Shown: positions 8,473-17,138 of the stretch, one piece after another
Layout: each line of letters opens with the position of its first letter
Numbering within the stretch: position 1 is the stretch's first letter
DNA from: HGM11368 sp051883455
GTDB lineage: Bacteria > Bacillota > Clostridia > Christensenellales > UBA3700
Length of the DNA: 64,000 nucleotides
Direction: 5' to 3'
Assembly: GCA_051883455.1 (NCBI GenBank)
Contig: JBJETT010000004.1
Location: 208,490-272,489, forward strand
The notes under the pieces: generated by a model
What the model was told of the DNA's origin: nothing
Seen by the model: only the letters and a program-made list of their open reading frames with translations
Database searches by the model: none
Translations under genes and position numbers: made by a program

Positions 8473-9374
8473 CGCAAATTGCATACGACGAGCCTTACGA
8501 CAGACCAATGACGGTTTGTCTGGGTTTTTTTGACAGCTTGCACGTCGGGCACGTAGGTCTTATACACAAAGCGCAGCTTTTGGCATACAAGTACGACTGC
8601 GCGTCGGCGGTTTTTACTTTTGACAACAACCCGTTTGAGTTCCTCGGCAAGGACAGTTTGCAAGTATTGACCTACACCGAGAGGCTGTATCGTCTACAAA
8701 AATTGGGCGTAGACGTAGTCGTGAGAGCGACTTTTGACAAATCATTTGCCGATACGACCCCGATAGATTTTCTTGAGAGATTGACGCTTGGCAAAGATAT
8801 CAAAGCCATAGTTGTCGGCAGTGATTACACCTACGGCAAGGGCGCGCAAGGCAACGTCGATACTCTAAGGGATTTTTGCATAAGTCACGGCATAGAATTA
8901 GCCGTTGAGGATATGAGATTGCTTGCGGACGGCAACAAAATTTCGTCCAGATATCTTCGAAAGCTCGTAGAACAAGCAGAGCTCAAGGAGATCGCCACTC
9001 AATTAGGCACGCCGTATTTTGTAGTTGGCAAGGTAGTTCACGGTAGAGCTGACGGCGCCAAGCTTGGTTTCAAGACGGCTAATATCGAATATCCTATCGG
9101 TAAAACCAAGCTTCCTCAAGGCGTGTACGATACCAACGTAATTATAGACGGCATCTCTCTAAAAGCTGTCACCAACGTGGGTGCTCATCCGACCTTCGGT
9201 GACGACAACTACAATATCGAAGCCCACGTGATAGGCTTGCAACAAGACGTATACGACAAACAAATTGTAGTGGAATTTATCTCAAAAATCAGAGATATAC
9301 GAAGATTTGACAACAAAGAGCAGTTATCTTGTCAAATCAAAAAGGATATAGATTATGTACTTAGACAAAATTAA
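8457..9374 (+). CDS. ribF: Bifunctional riboflavin kinase / FAD synthetase
   Basis: A 305-residue enzyme that makes FMN and then FAD. The N-terminal nucleotidyltransferase domain shows LGFFDSLHVGHVGLI, containing the HxGH-like motif. The C-terminal flavokinase domain begins near GRADGAKLGFKTANIEYP, with KTAN where PTAN is usual, followed by LPQGVYDTNV and VTNVGAHPTFG. The truB-ribF pairing is standard for Bacillota. I see no FMN riboswitch upstream because it is internal to an operon. Confidence 0.95.
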   Translation: MPRQLTQIAYDEPYDRPMTVCLGFFDSLHVGHVGLIHKAQLLAYKYDCASAVFTFDNNPFEFLGKDSLQVLTYTERLYRLQKLGVDVVVRATFDKSFADTTPIDFLERLTLGKDIKAIVVGSDYTYGKGAQGNVDTLRDFCISHGIELAVEDMRLLADGNKISSRYLRKLVEQAELKEIATQLGTPYFVVGKVVHGRADGAKLGFKTANIEYPIGKTKLPQGVYDTNVIIDGISLKAVTNVGAHPTFGDDNYNIEAHVIGLQQDVYDKQIVVEFISKIRDIRRFDNKEQLSCQIKKDIDYVLRQN

Positions 9375-10224
9375 GTTTGGTCCAAGCGGAACGTGCGAGG
9401 ACTTCAAAAACGAAGGATACCTGCACACCTATCAAGTGCCCGGCTGGCTAAAATCTAAGGGGCTTGACTGCTTCGAGTATTCGTTTGGCAGAGGAGTAAT
9501 GCTCAAGCCCGACACTGCCACCGTCATAGGTAAGGCTTTTAGCGACTACGATATCGAGATATCAGTGCACGCGCCTTACTTTATCAATCTAGCAACGCTA
9601 GAGAGCGACAAAGCAGACAACAACGTGAGATATATCTTCGATTCGCTCAAAGCGCTCAAGCTCATGGGTGGCAAAAGATGCGTTTTTCACCCCGGCTCGC
9701 CTCTCAAAAATCCACGCGACCAAGCAATGAACGTTTTGCTCCAAGCCTTTGAGAGAATATTGCAACTCAAAGACCAATTAGGCTTTGGCGATATGCTTCT
9801 TTGTCCCGAAACTATGGGCAAAAAGGCGCAACTAGGCAATCTTGACGAGATTATTGCAATGTGCACTATCGGTGACGACACTATCGTGCCGTGCATAGAT
9901 TGGGGACACCTCAACAGCAGAGATTGCGGAGTATTCTATACCAAAGACGACTACAAGCGAGTTATTGACAAGCTAGTGGACGGTATTGGAGAGAAGAAAA
10001 CCAAAAACATGCACGTGCATTTCTCCAAAATTCAATATTCGGCGGGCGGAGAGGTTAGACACTTGACCTTTGAGGATGAGGTTTACGGACCACCGTACCA
10101 ACCATTCTTGGAGGTAGCTTACGAAATGGGTATGACGCCGTATATCGTATGTGAATCGGCAGGCACCCAAACTCGTGACGCGCTAGCGATGAAGACGTAT
10201 TATGACAGCTTGCTAGCCAACTGA
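9355..10224 (+). CDS. Endonuclease IV-like (Nfo family) TIM-barrel protein
   Basis: A 289-residue protein of the AP endonuclease family 2 / xylose isomerase-like TIM-barrel fold. Residues expected to bind the zinc cluster are present in SVHAPYFINLA, VFHPGS, CPETMGK, CIDWGHLNSR, MHVHFSKI and VCESAG, so an abasic-site endonuclease activity is likely. Canonical Nfo proteins are of similar length. It overlaps the end of ribF by 20 bp, so it is the last gene of the rimP operon. Assignment as true Nfo rather than a close paralogue is not certain. Confidence 0.8.
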   Translation: MYLDKIKFGPSGTCEDFKNEGYLHTYQVPGWLKSKGLDCFEYSFGRGVMLKPDTATVIGKAFSDYDIEISVHAPYFINLATLESDKADNNVRYIFDSLKALKLMGGKRCVFHPGSPLKNPRDQAMNVLLQAFERILQLKDQLGFGDMLLCPETMGKKAQLGNLDEIIAMCTIGDDTIVPCIDWGHLNSRDCGVFYTKDDYKRVIDKLVDGIGEKKTKNMHVHFSKIQYSAGGEVRHLTFEDEVYGPPYQPFLEVAYEMGMTPYIVCESAGTQTRDALAMKTYYDSLLAN

Positions 10225-10248
10225 TTTTACAAAAAAATAAGCAAGTAC

Positions 10249-10277
10249 TTTACTTATTGCCGTCGTTGTGCTAAACT
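10249..10277 (+). promoter_or_regulatory. Candidate extended -10 promoter for the M24 peptidase and efp
   Basis: TTTACT (10249-10254), a 17-bp spacer ending in TGC, then TAAACT (10272-10277). The predicted start of transcription is near 10284, only about three bases before ATG 10287, so the transcript would be nearly leaderless. Confidence 0.35.
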
Positions 10278-10286
10278 TATAAGGTA

Positions 10287-11321
10287 ATGAACGATATTCA
10301 AGCATTGTTTGATACTGCCGAGGTAGACGTTGTCGTCGTGCTTTCGCCATCCAATACCTACTATTACAGTGGCTACGCCAGCTCCAACGCTCAAATCGTA
10401 GCTACCAAGCAGACTGCTTACTTTGTCACCGACTCGAGGTATTATGCCGAAGCGACGGAGCGACTAAGCGATAGGTTCGAAGTTATCTGTGGTACGCTTC
10501 AAGAGGTTTTGCAAGGCGTCCACGGAGACAAAATAGGTTGGGACAGCGACGTATCGTATAAGCAATATTTAGGGCTACTTTCCATAGTAGGCGACCGTCA
10601 GCTAGTCGATATAGGCAAACTGATTGAGATGCAAAGGAGCGTCAAGTCGTCAAGAGAAATATCTCTCATCACCAAGGCTCAAGCCGTGACCGATAGGTGT
10701 TTTGAGGAGATTTTGCCTTATATTAGAGAGGGCGTAAGCGAGATAGATATTGCTGCTAGGCTCGAATATCTCATTTTGTCCAAAGGCTGTGAACTTGCTT
10801 TTGACAGTATAGTTGCCTTTGGTAGCAACGCGGCAGTGCCTCACGCTCATCGCAGCGAAAGAAAGCTTAGACAAGGTGAGTTTGTCCTTATGGATTTTGG
10901 GGCAAAATATCAAGGGTATTGCTCCGATATGACTCGCACGGTGTGTTTAGGCACGCCAAGCGATAGACAGGCCCAAGTATACGAGAGCGTATTGCAAGCA
11001 CAACAATGCGCGCTGGAGCATATCAAAGCAGGCTTGACGGGTGCAGAGTGTGATGCTTTTGCAAGGCAGTCGCTATCGTCCAATGGACTGGGAGAGTACT
11101 TTACTCACTCGCTTGGTCACGGATTGGGCGTCGACATACACGAAGGGTTGGCATTCTCGCCAAAGTGTCAAGAGATTATACCTTCGGGTAGCGTTATGTC
11201 GGTAGAGCCGGGCGTATATATCGACGGAGAGTTTGGCGTAAGAATAGAAGATATTGTGGTCATCGAAGACGAAGGACTCGTCGATTTGACCAAATCGAAT
11301 AAAAAACTAATTTTACTATAA
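10287..11321 (+). CDS. M24 family Xaa-Pro aminopeptidase
   Basis: A 344-residue creatinase-fold metallopeptidase with an N-terminal domain (1-120) and a pita-bread catalytic domain. The five metal ligands are visible: two Asp in LMDFGAKYQGYCSDMTRTV, His in HSLGHGLGVDIHE, and two Glu in SVEPGVYIDGEFGVRIEDIV. It probably removes N-terminal residues before proline. It immediately precedes efp, a very common pairing in Firmicutes (yqhT-efp) that makes sense because EF-P serves polyproline translation. Only a short AAGG precedes ATG. Confidence 0.92.
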   Translation: MNDIQALFDTAEVDVVVVLSPSNTYYYSGYASSNAQIVATKQTAYFVTDSRYYAEATERLSDRFEVICGTLQEVLQGVHGDKIGWDSDVSYKQYLGLLSIVGDRQLVDIGKLIEMQRSVKSSREISLITKAQAVTDRCFEEILPYIREGVSEIDIAARLEYLILSKGCELAFDSIVAFGSNAAVPHAHRSERKLRQGEFVLMDFGAKYQGYCSDMTRTVCLGTPSDRQAQVYESVLQAQQCALEHIKAGLTGAECDAFARQSLSSNGLGEYFTHSLGHGLGVDIHEGLAFSPKCQEIIPSGSVMSVEPGVYIDGEFGVRIEDIVVIEDEGLVDLTKSNKKLILL

Positions 11322-11333
11322 TTGGAGGACTTT

Positions 11334-11900
11334 ATGGCAGATTTTATCTTAGCAGGTGATTTTCGTAAGGGTATGACCTTCGAAATGGACGGAAAGGTAG
11401 TTACGGTAGTTGACTTTTTGCACGTAAAACCGGGCAAGGGCGCAGCTTTTGTAAGAACCAAGCTTCGCAACGTAATCGACGGTGGCACAATCGAAATGAC
11501 CTTCAACCCAACCGCGAAATTCCAAACCGCACACATTGAGCGCAAACCTATGACGTATTCTTACAACGACGGCGACTTGTACTACTTTATGGACAACGAA
11601 ACGTACGATATGATTCCACTCAATCAAGAAGTATGCGAGGACGCTCTCCAATTCGTTATGGAAAACGGACAAGTTAGCGTATCTTTCTACAACGGCAGTG
11701 CATTCTCGGTAGAAGCGCCTAACTTCGTAGAATTGCTCATCACCCATTGCGAGCCGGGAGCTAAGGGCAATACCACCCAAGGCGCAACCAAGCCTGCAAC
11801 TTTGGAGACTGGTTACGAATTGCAAGTTCCTTTGTTCGTCAACGAAGGCGATACTATTCGTATTGATACCAGAACGGGCGAATATATGTCTAGAGTCTAA
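11334..11900 (+). CDS. efp: Elongation factor P
   Basis: A 188-residue, three-domain tRNA mimic that rescues ribosomes stalled at polyproline. The N-terminal KOW-like domain contains the loop VKPGKGAAFVRTKLRNV, whose lysine at the tip is the usual site of modification. The C-terminal OB domain ends with GDTIRIDTRTGEYMSRV, the family signature. ATG 11334 is chosen for the Shine-Dalgarno TTGGAGGAC; an upstream ATG at 11322 would add four unsupported residues. A terminator follows. Confidence 0.97.
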   Translation: MADFILAGDFRKGMTFEMDGKVVTVVDFLHVKPGKGAAFVRTKLRNVIDGGTIEMTFNPTAKFQTAHIERKPMTYSYNDGDLYYFMDNETYDMIPLNQEVCEDALQFVMENGQVSVSFYNGSAFSVEAPNFVELLITHCEPGAKGNTTQGATKPATLETGYELQVPLFVNEGDTIRIDTRTGEYMSRV

Positions 11901-11920
11901 ACAATTTAGTTTGTTGACAT

Positions 11921-11948
11921 CAAGCGCGTCTTTTGGCGCGCTTTTTTA
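11921..11948 (+). terminator. Rho-independent terminator after efp
   Basis: Arms AAGCGCG (11922-11928) and CGCGCTT (11937-11943) with an 8-nt loop run into a T-rich tail. It separates the M24-efp unit from the spoIIIA operon. Confidence 0.85.
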
Positions 11949-12179
11949 TTGGTTTTTAAGATATTTAGTAAGTAATTTTTTCAAAGACTATTTTGCATTT
12001 GACAATTACTATTGACTTTCTTACAAGTATATTTTTATAACGATTACTATCCGACTTTTACTTGTTCTAATTTTTCTTATAAGATTAATTTTACCGCTAA
12101 TTTAATCAAAAAATATGTCAAAAAATATCCTTTTATCATACCGCTATTAGGTTGTCCGTATAATATTGCAAGGAGAATT
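11949..12179 (+). promoter_or_regulatory. Upstream region of the spoIIIA operon with promoter-like motifs
   Basis: A very AT-rich 230-bp leader without a gene. TTGACT (12012-12017) lies 18 bp before TATAAC (12036-12041), and an earlier TTGACA (11999-12004) lies 17 bp before TACAAG. A second TATAAT (12159-12164) is close to the start codon. In B. subtilis spoIIIA is transcribed by sigma-E; I looked for a sigma-E-type -35/-10 pair and found no convincing one, so the mother-cell promoter is unresolved. The ribosome-binding site AAGGAG precedes ATG 12180. Confidence 0.35.
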
Positions 12180-13025
12180 ATGATAGCCGACGTATTGCCT
12201 CAATGGATATACAACGAAATAGTCAATCGTGGTTGGAGCGATAGCTTGACCGAGATAAGAATTAGGGTAGGCAAACCCATATTTTGCGCGCTCATGGGGC
12301 GATATTACAAGCTCGTAGGCGACAACGAAGTAGCAACGTCTGACGACTTGCAATACGTTTTGGACAAGGCTTGTACGTCTTCGCTATACGCATTTGACGA
12401 CGAGATTACGCAAGGATTTATTACTACGGCAGACGGCGTAAGGATAGGCATATCGGGACAAGGCGTTGTCAAGGGTGGCAAGCTCAGCGCAATCAAAAAC
12501 TTTTCTTCCATTTGCATAAGAGTGCCCAAGGACGTGCGAGTTAGCTCTCCCAAAGTATCGCGAGTTATCAGCGATTTTGACAACACCATTATCTTCTCTA
12601 AGCCAGGTCTTGGCAAAACTACCTTGCTTAGAAATATGATACGCGAGCTATCCAATAGAGGCAACAACGTATTGGTGCTTGACGAGAGAATGGAGATTGC
12701 GGGAGATAGTTTTGACCTTGGAGAGTGTAGCGACGTGGTTGCCGGCGTGCCCAAAAGCCTCGCTTACGCCAACTATATCAAGTCGATGCGCCCCGACGTT
12801 ATAGCTACCGACGAAATTTTTTCTCAGCAAGAGGTAGATTGCGTACTAGACAGCGTAAGGTCGGGCGTCAAAGTACTAGCCACCGTGCATGCCGACGACG
12901 TAGGAGTTTTGCTCTCGGATAAGGTATACGGCGCGCTATTGGACAAGTTTCGATACTTCGTCCACATAGATAGTATCGGTCACGTGGACAAGGTGTACGA
13001 CAAGGAGCTGACGTGTCTGAGCTAG
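12180..13025 (+). CDS. spoIIIAA: Stage III sporulation protein AA (secretion-type ATPase)
   Basis: A 281-residue ATPase that powers the SpoIIIA-SpoIIQ channel between mother cell and forespore. It has Walker A SKPGLGKTTLLR (the usual GPPG is SKPG here), Walker B VLVLDERMEIAG, and a conserved DEIFSQQEVD/ATVHADD region. The frame is open up to 12012, but ATG 12180 has AAGGAG seven bases upstream and matches the family's N-terminus. Its end overlaps spoIIIAB by 13 bp. Confidence 0.95.
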   Translation: MIADVLPQWIYNEIVNRGWSDSLTEIRIRVGKPIFCALMGRYYKLVGDNEVATSDDLQYVLDKACTSSLYAFDDEITQGFITTADGVRIGISGQGVVKGGKLSAIKNFSSICIRVPKDVRVSSPKVSRVISDFDNTIIFSKPGLGKTTLLRNMIRELSNRGNNVLVLDERMEIAGDSFDLGECSDVVAGVPKSLAYANYIKSMRPDVIATDEIFSQQEVDCVLDSVRSGVKVLATVHADDVGVLLSDKVYGALLDKFRYFVHIDSIGHVDKVYDKELTCLS

Positions 13026-13507
13026 TAGTCGGAGGAATAATCTGGATAGCGTGCTTTGTCGGCGGGATAGGAGTAGGCAACTCTTTCAAAAAGCGTAAAG
13101 AATTTCTTGCAATGCTCCTAGACTTCGATAGGTATCTTAGCAGTTGCGTAGCCAATCTCAAGTTGCCGATAAGTGCGATTATATCGCAATTTTGCCAAGA
13201 CAAAGGCGCTAGCGTTCAAGACTTCTTTGGACAAGTAAGAGCAAGCTTTGAGCAAAGTGACAGGGCAATATTAGAGCATAGCGTTGCTCGCAGTCCTCTA
13301 TTCAAAAAGGACGCCGGCGTCGTAATATCATACTTCTCAGATATTGGCAAAACAGGGTACGATGCACAAATTGCCTTGCTCAAGCACCACTCGGCAATGC
13401 TTGAGGGGGCATACAAAAAGGCGGAAATAGATTACGTTAGCAACGGCAAATTATGCTACAAGCTAGGCTTTTTGCTTGGACTTGCAATTATGATTTTGGT
13501 CGTGTAG
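13013..13507 (+). CDS. spoIIIAB: Stage III sporulation protein AB
   Basis: A 164-residue membrane-anchored protein of the SpoIIIA channel, related to the GspF/TadC secretion fold. An N-terminal hydrophobic helix (VVGGIIWIACFVGGIGVGN) and a C-terminal one (LCYKLGFLLGLAIMILVV) flank a helical cytoplasmic domain. It begins with GTG inside the end of spoIIIAA, so translation is coupled. Length is close to the usual 170 residues. Confidence 0.9.
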   Translation: MSELVVGGIIWIACFVGGIGVGNSFKKRKEFLAMLLDFDRYLSSCVANLKLPISAIISQFCQDKGASVQDFFGQVRASFEQSDRAILEHSVARSPLFKKDAGVVISYFSDIGKTGYDAQIALLKHHSAMLEGAYKKAEIDYVSNGKLCYKLGFLLGLAIMILVV

Positions 13508-13514
13508 GAGAGTT

Positions 13515-13712
13515 ATGGAAATATCGGTAATATTCAAAATCGCAGGTATTGGACTAATCACGGCGGTGCTCAATATCATTCTCAAAAAGTCCGACAAGGA
13601 CGAGATTGCCACCTTTATCACGATTGGCGGACTGATTTTGGTGCTATTGATAGTGGTCGACATGATAGGCGGTCTATTCGACAACCTCAAAAATATCCTC
13701 GGCGTGTATTGA
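13515..13712 (+). CDS. spoIIIAC: Stage III sporulation protein AC
   Basis: A 65-residue integral membrane protein with two helices separated by KKSDKDEIATF, the typical SpoIIIAC layout. It is a component of the mother-cell side of the sporulation channel. A Shine-Dalgarno TAGGAGAG precedes the ATG, and spoIIIAD starts one base after its stop. Confidence 0.92.
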   Translation: MEISVIFKIAGIGLITAVLNIILKKSDKDEIATFITIGGLILVLLIVVDMIGGLFDNLKNILGVY

Positions 13713-13713
13713 T

Positions 13714-14097
13714 ATGGAAATATTCAAAGTCATCGGCGTAGCGATTATTGGGGCGATATGCTCATTGTTGCTCAAAAATACTTCTAGCACATTCTCGTCG
13801 CTTGCCGTCATATCTACGGGGATAATTATTCTCATAATAGCCCTCAATTCCCTCACCGAGGTAGTAATTGCATTTGAAGAAATCGTAGACAAAACGGGGG
13901 TAGACAACGAGCTTTTCGGTGTGCTGATGAAGATAATAGGTGTGGGTTATTTGACTGAATACAGCGTCAGTCTATGCAACGATTTTGACTGTGCAAGTAT
14001 AGGAAAAAAGCTAGCTTTTGCAGGAAAAATCGTAATATTTTTGATGGCTTTGCCGATAGTCAAGTCTTTGATAGATTTGGTCGTAGGTATGATATAA
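13714..14097 (+). CDS. spoIIIAD: Stage III sporulation protein AD
   Basis: A 127-residue polytopic membrane protein, paralogous in part to SpoIIIAC. It contains four hydrophobic segments and the conserved stretch VLMKIIGVGYLTEYSVSLCNDF...ASIGKKLAFAGKIVIFLMALP. It is expected in the channel complex with SpoIIIAC and SpoIIIAE. One base separates it from spoIIIAC. Confidence 0.93.
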   Translation: MEIFKVIGVAIIGAICSLLLKNTSSTFSSLAVISTGIIILIIALNSLTEVVIAFEEIVDKTGVDNELFGVLMKIIGVGYLTEYSVSLCNDFDCASIGKKLAFAGKIVIFLMALPIVKSLIDLVVGMI

Positions 14098-14102
14098 GCA
14101 AA

Positions 14103-15278
14103 ATGAAAAAAATACTTTGCAAAATACTCGTAATATTGTCATTGTTACTATCAATTATAGCGATAGTCGGGCTTTGTGTAGCAGAGAGCGACGACCCCGA
14201 GCAACAGCTCATCGACAACGTAGAGCAAAACACCGAAGAGTTAGACTTAGGCTCACTTCAAAGTCTGCTTCAAGGTTTGGACTCCGATCTATTCGGCAAC
14301 TTGAAGGACACAATTATAGCTATTGCTCAAGGAGAGCAAAAGCTGACCTATGACGACGCAGTTAAAGTAATAACGCAACGAGTATTTTCGGCTATTACCG
14401 GCGTATTGCCAATAGTCGTCAGCATAGTAGGCATATCGCTAATAACTAGCCTACTCAACGGATTGACTAGCGGATTTTTGTCCAATCCTACCAAAGAATT
14501 GATAGGCTTCGTCAGTTATTGTGCCATAGCCGTCATAATACTCACTCGCACCATGTCGCTAGTTAACAATACTGCCGAAATAATAGGCGCAATCAAGCAA
14601 TTTATGCAGTTAGTTTTTCCGATTTTGCTGACTATAATCACGGTCGTAGGCGGGGCAAATAGCGGTGCTGTCTTTCAGCCTATGATGAGCGTACTGACCA
14701 CCTCGATTACAACCTTTGTCGTACAAATTATCATGCCTATGGTAGTCGTAGTTATCGTGTTTACTATGATATCTTCGCTGTCTAGTGGCGTCAAATTATC
14801 CAAACTGACGAGCTTTTTTAGTAGCGGTATCAAATACGCACTGACGGCGGTATTTAGCCTCTTCGTCACGTTTTTGACGGCGCAAGGCTTGACGGGCGGT
14901 ATAATCGACACCGTATCTATCAAGACTGCTAAGTTTGCAATGCAGAGCTATGTGCCTATAGTTGGCGGATATTTGTCCGACGGCTTCGACCTTATGATGG
15001 CAAGCTTTGTTCTCATCAAAAATTCGCTTGGACTTATCTCGTTGTTTGCATTGCTGATTATGATTGCATCTCCCTTAGTCAATATCATCGTTTTTTCGCT
15101 AGGGCTCAAGCTCGCGTCGGGCATAATAGAGCCTATAGGTGATAGCAAAATATCCAAAATGCTCTTTGACCTATCCAAAAACGTAAATATTTTGTTAGCG
15201 ATAATACTTGGTGTAGCGTTTATGTTCGTTATAACGATTATGTTGATTATTTACGCTTGCAACTTGGGCGTAGTATGA
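14103..15278 (+). CDS. spoIIIAE: Stage III sporulation protein AE
   Basis: A 391-residue polytopic membrane protein forming the core of the SpoIIIA apparatus. An N-terminal signal-like helix (KILVILSLLLSIIAIVGLCVA) is followed by an acidic extracytoplasmic segment and seven or more hydrophobic segments. The motif LTGGIIDTVSIKTAKFA...PIVGGYLSDGFDLM is characteristic. There is no clear Shine-Dalgarno; it starts five bases after spoIIIAD. Confidence 0.95.
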   Translation: MKKILCKILVILSLLLSIIAIVGLCVAESDDPEQQLIDNVEQNTEELDLGSLQSLLQGLDSDLFGNLKDTIIAIAQGEQKLTYDDAVKVITQRVFSAITGVLPIVVSIVGISLITSLLNGLTSGFLSNPTKELIGFVSYCAIAVIILTRTMSLVNNTAEIIGAIKQFMQLVFPILLTIITVVGGANSGAVFQPMMSVLTTSITTFVVQIIMPMVVVVIVFTMISSLSSGVKLSKLTSFFSSGIKYALTAVFSLFVTFLTAQGLTGGIIDTVSIKTAKFAMQSYVPIVGGYLSDGFDLMMASFVLIKNSLGLISLFALLIMIASPLVNIIVFSLGLKLASGIIEPIGDSKISKMLFDLSKNVNILLAIILGVAFMFVITIMLIIYACNLGVV

Positions 15279-15292
15279 GTATGGGAGGGGAT

Positions 15293-15742
15293 ATGCAAGC
15301 GTGGGTTTTGGCTATAGTCGGAGTGGTAGTGCTCGGGGTGCTCGTTGACGTAATTTTACCCGACGGCGAGAGTGCAAAATATATCAAGGGCGTCTTTGGG
15401 GTAGTAGCCGTAATTACTATAATATCGCCGATTGTCAATCTTTTGCAAAGCGTCAACGTAGGCAAATGGCAGTCGCAAGCTAGCGATATCGAGGTAGAAC
15501 AAGGTACCTTGGACGCGCTTGTCGGCAATATCAAAGAGGCGCAAGAAAAGCAGGTGGCTGACGAACTAAAAGAGCAAGGCTTCTCACCCAAGCAGGTCAA
15601 AATAAAATATTATCAAGATTTTGATTATAAAATTCAAAGCATCAGCGTATATATAGCGTGTAGTGAGAGCGACAAGCAAAGCATTGAGGCGTATCTTAGC
15701 AAAAAATATAAAGGAGCAGTGGTAAACGTATATGACGGATAA
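15293..15742 (+). CDS. spoIIIAF: Stage III sporulation protein AF
   Basis: A 149-residue protein with two N-terminal membrane helices (AWVLAIVGVVVLGVLVDVIL and YIKGVFGVVAVITIISPIVNLL) and a soluble C-terminal domain. ATG 15293 is selected because GGGAGGGG lies just upstream; an open frame from TTG 15257 would overlap spoIIIAE. The ISPIVNLL end of helix two is a family hallmark. Its stop overlaps spoIIIAG. Confidence 0.88.
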   Translation: MQAWVLAIVGVVVLGVLVDVILPDGESAKYIKGVFGVVAVITIISPIVNLLQSVNVGKWQSQASDIEVEQGTLDALVGNIKEAQEKQVADELKEQGFSPKQVKIKYYQDFDYKIQSISVYIACSESDKQSIEAYLSKKYKGAVVNVYDG

Positions 15743-16154
15743 TAGTTTTAACGACCCAAAAGACTCGGTTGTAGAAAAACCTCAAAACTTGTTAAAAAAG
15801 CTCAAATCAGTCAAACATTTAGAAATTATAGTCGCTTTTGTCATAGCGCTAGTAGCAATATTCATATACTTTATCACAACGAGCGCAGGACTTAGCGATA
15901 CGCCTACGGTGCACACGTCGTCGGGTGGCAACGAGCTCAGCCGTCAAGTTGCGAGCGTACTTTGCAACGTTGAGGGAGTGGGCGATTGCAACGTACTGAT
16001 TACTTACGAAGACGATAAGGTGGTTGGCGGCGTAGTCGTAGTTGCCGAAGGCGGTGACGATATAGCTGTCAAAGTCAAGATAATTGACGCCGTATGCGCC
16101 CTAGTGGACGTCAAAGCAGAAAAAATAAAAATATATAAAATGAACAAAGCATAA
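15732..16154 (+). CDS. spoIIIAG: Stage III sporulation protein AG
   Basis: A 140-residue single-pass membrane protein whose homologues form a large ring in the intermembrane space. One helix (LEIIVAFVIALVAIFIYFITTS) is followed by a ring-building motif like that of secretion-system proteins: LSRQVASVLCNVEGVGDCNVLITYEDDKVVGGVVVVAEG. At 140 residues it is clearly shorter than the roughly 200 residues usual for the family, the missing part being between the helix and the ring domain. Confidence 0.9.
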   Translation: MTDNSFNDPKDSVVEKPQNLLKKLKSVKHLEIIVAFVIALVAIFIYFITTSAGLSDTPTVHTSSGGNELSRQVASVLCNVEGVGDCNVLITYEDDKVVGGVVVVAEGGDDIAVKVKIIDAVCALVDVKAEKIKIYKMNKA

Positions 16155-16166
16155 TGGAGGTATCTT

Positions 16167-16670
16167 ATGGCAAAACTATCACACAAGCCTTTGTCGGCAA
16201 ACGCAAAAAAGGTAATTATCCTCTGCAGTATGGTTGCACTGTTGGTAATCACGGGCGTGCTCAACTTCGTATTGACTCGCAAGTTGGACAACGACGCAGT
16301 GTCGGGTCAACCAACCGAAACCACGTTCTTTTCGGCGTATAGAAGCGACAGAGAGACGTCGAGAGCAGAAGAATTTAGCTATCTGGACGCAATCATAGCA
16401 TCGGCTGATTCTACCGACGAAATCAAAGCTACCGCAACTGCAAAAAAGATGGAGCTTCTATCCAACATTGACTGCGAATTGGTGGTAGAAAACCTCATCA
16501 AAGCTAAGGGTTTCCAAGACGCTGTGGTAACTATGAGCAGCAACAATATCAACGTAATTATCCAACAAGAAGAGTTGACTAGCGAGCAAGTAGCCCAAAT
16601 CCTCGGCGTAATATTGAGCGAAACCGACTATACGCCTTCCCAAGTAGTAATCGTTCCTTATAAAGTATAA
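16167..16670 (+). CDS. spoIIIAH: Stage III sporulation protein AH
   Basis: A 167-residue single-pass membrane protein that in B. subtilis pairs with SpoIIQ across the septum. The N-terminal helix is VIILCSMVALLVITGVLNFVL; the C-terminal YscJ/FliF-like domain includes VENLIKAKGFQDAVVTMSSNNINVII. The Shine-Dalgarno GGAGG precedes the ATG. It closes the complete eight-gene spoIIIA operon. The accBC genes that often follow in Clostridia and Bacilli are absent; asp23 follows instead. Confidence 0.93.
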   Translation: MAKLSHKPLSANAKKVIILCSMVALLVITGVLNFVLTRKLDNDAVSGQPTETTFFSAYRSDRETSRAEEFSYLDAIIASADSTDEIKATATAKKMELLSNIDCELVVENLIKAKGFQDAVVTMSSNNINVIIQQEELTSEQVAQILGVILSETDYTPSQVVIVPYKV

Positions 16671-16681
16671 TATAATAATAC

Positions 16682-16710
16682 TTGTCAAAACTCTGCAAAT
16701 GTGGTAGACT
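16682..16710 (+). promoter_or_regulatory. Promoter of the Asp23-family gene
   Basis: TTGTCA (16682-16687), 17-bp spacer ending in TGG, and TAGACT (16705-16710), making an extended -10 promoter. The leader is about 13 nt and contains GCGGAGG before ATG 16730. It gives asp23 independent expression from the sporulation operon. Confidence 0.6.
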
Positions 16711-16729
16711 TAATTAGCGGAGGTAAGTT

Positions 16730-17092
16730 ATGGCAAGCAAGAGTAGCGACAACAGCCAACAAGACTTGGATACCTATTTCGGAGTGCTTAGTTCAATAGC
16801 CGGCAGCAGCGCGTCCTTGGTAGACGGCGTAGCGTCGGTATCCTACGAAGCAGGGCTCAACAACAAGTTTTTTGATTATGGCAAAAACAAACGAAACAAT
16901 GCTATAGACGTCAAGTTTCACAAGGACAATCTAGTGACTATAGACGTGTCAATCAACGTATATTATGGCTACAGAATACCTGTCGTAATATGCAACTTAC
17001 AAGAAAAAATCAAAGAGGACATCGAAAAATCCACCTACTTCAAGGTCAAAGCAATCAACGTGACCGTGGTAGGCGTGGTATCGAGACACTAG
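16730..17092 (+). CDS. Asp23/Gls24 family envelope stress protein
   Basis: A 120-residue Asp23/Gls24 (YqhY/AmaP-associated) protein. The family core is recognisable in ASLVDGVASVSYE, NAIDVKFHKDNLVTIDVSINVYYGYRIPVVICNLQEKIKEDIEK and the closing VNVTVVGV-like strand. Such proteins are linked to envelope or fatty-acid homeostasis. Its place just before nusB matches yqhY in B. subtilis. It has its own promoter and a weak terminator behind it. Confidence 0.9.
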   Translation: MASKSSDNSQQDLDTYFGVLSSIAGSSASLVDGVASVSYEAGLNNKFFDYGKNKRNNAIDVKFHKDNLVTIDVSINVYYGYRIPVVICNLQEKIKEDIEKSTYFKVKAINVTVVGVVSRH

Positions 17093-17099
17093 TCAAAAA

Positions 17100-17120
17100 C
17101 CCCTTTTATAGGGGCTTTTT
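17100..17120 (+). terminator. Short rho-independent terminator after the Asp23 gene
   Basis: CCCC (17100-17103) and GGGG (17111-17114), with one extra T-A pair inside, are followed by a T5 run. The stem is short, so read-through into nusB is likely. Confidence 0.5.
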
Positions 17121-17138
17121 GGCATATAAAGGAGATTT

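Noticed and set aside
10225..10286. Inverted repeat AATAAG...CTTATT as terminator of the rimP operon
   Set aside because: The stem is short and AT-only, with no T-run.
12012..12179. N-terminal extension of SpoIIIAA
   Set aside because: The strong AAGGAG lies before ATG 12180 and the extension has no family similarity.
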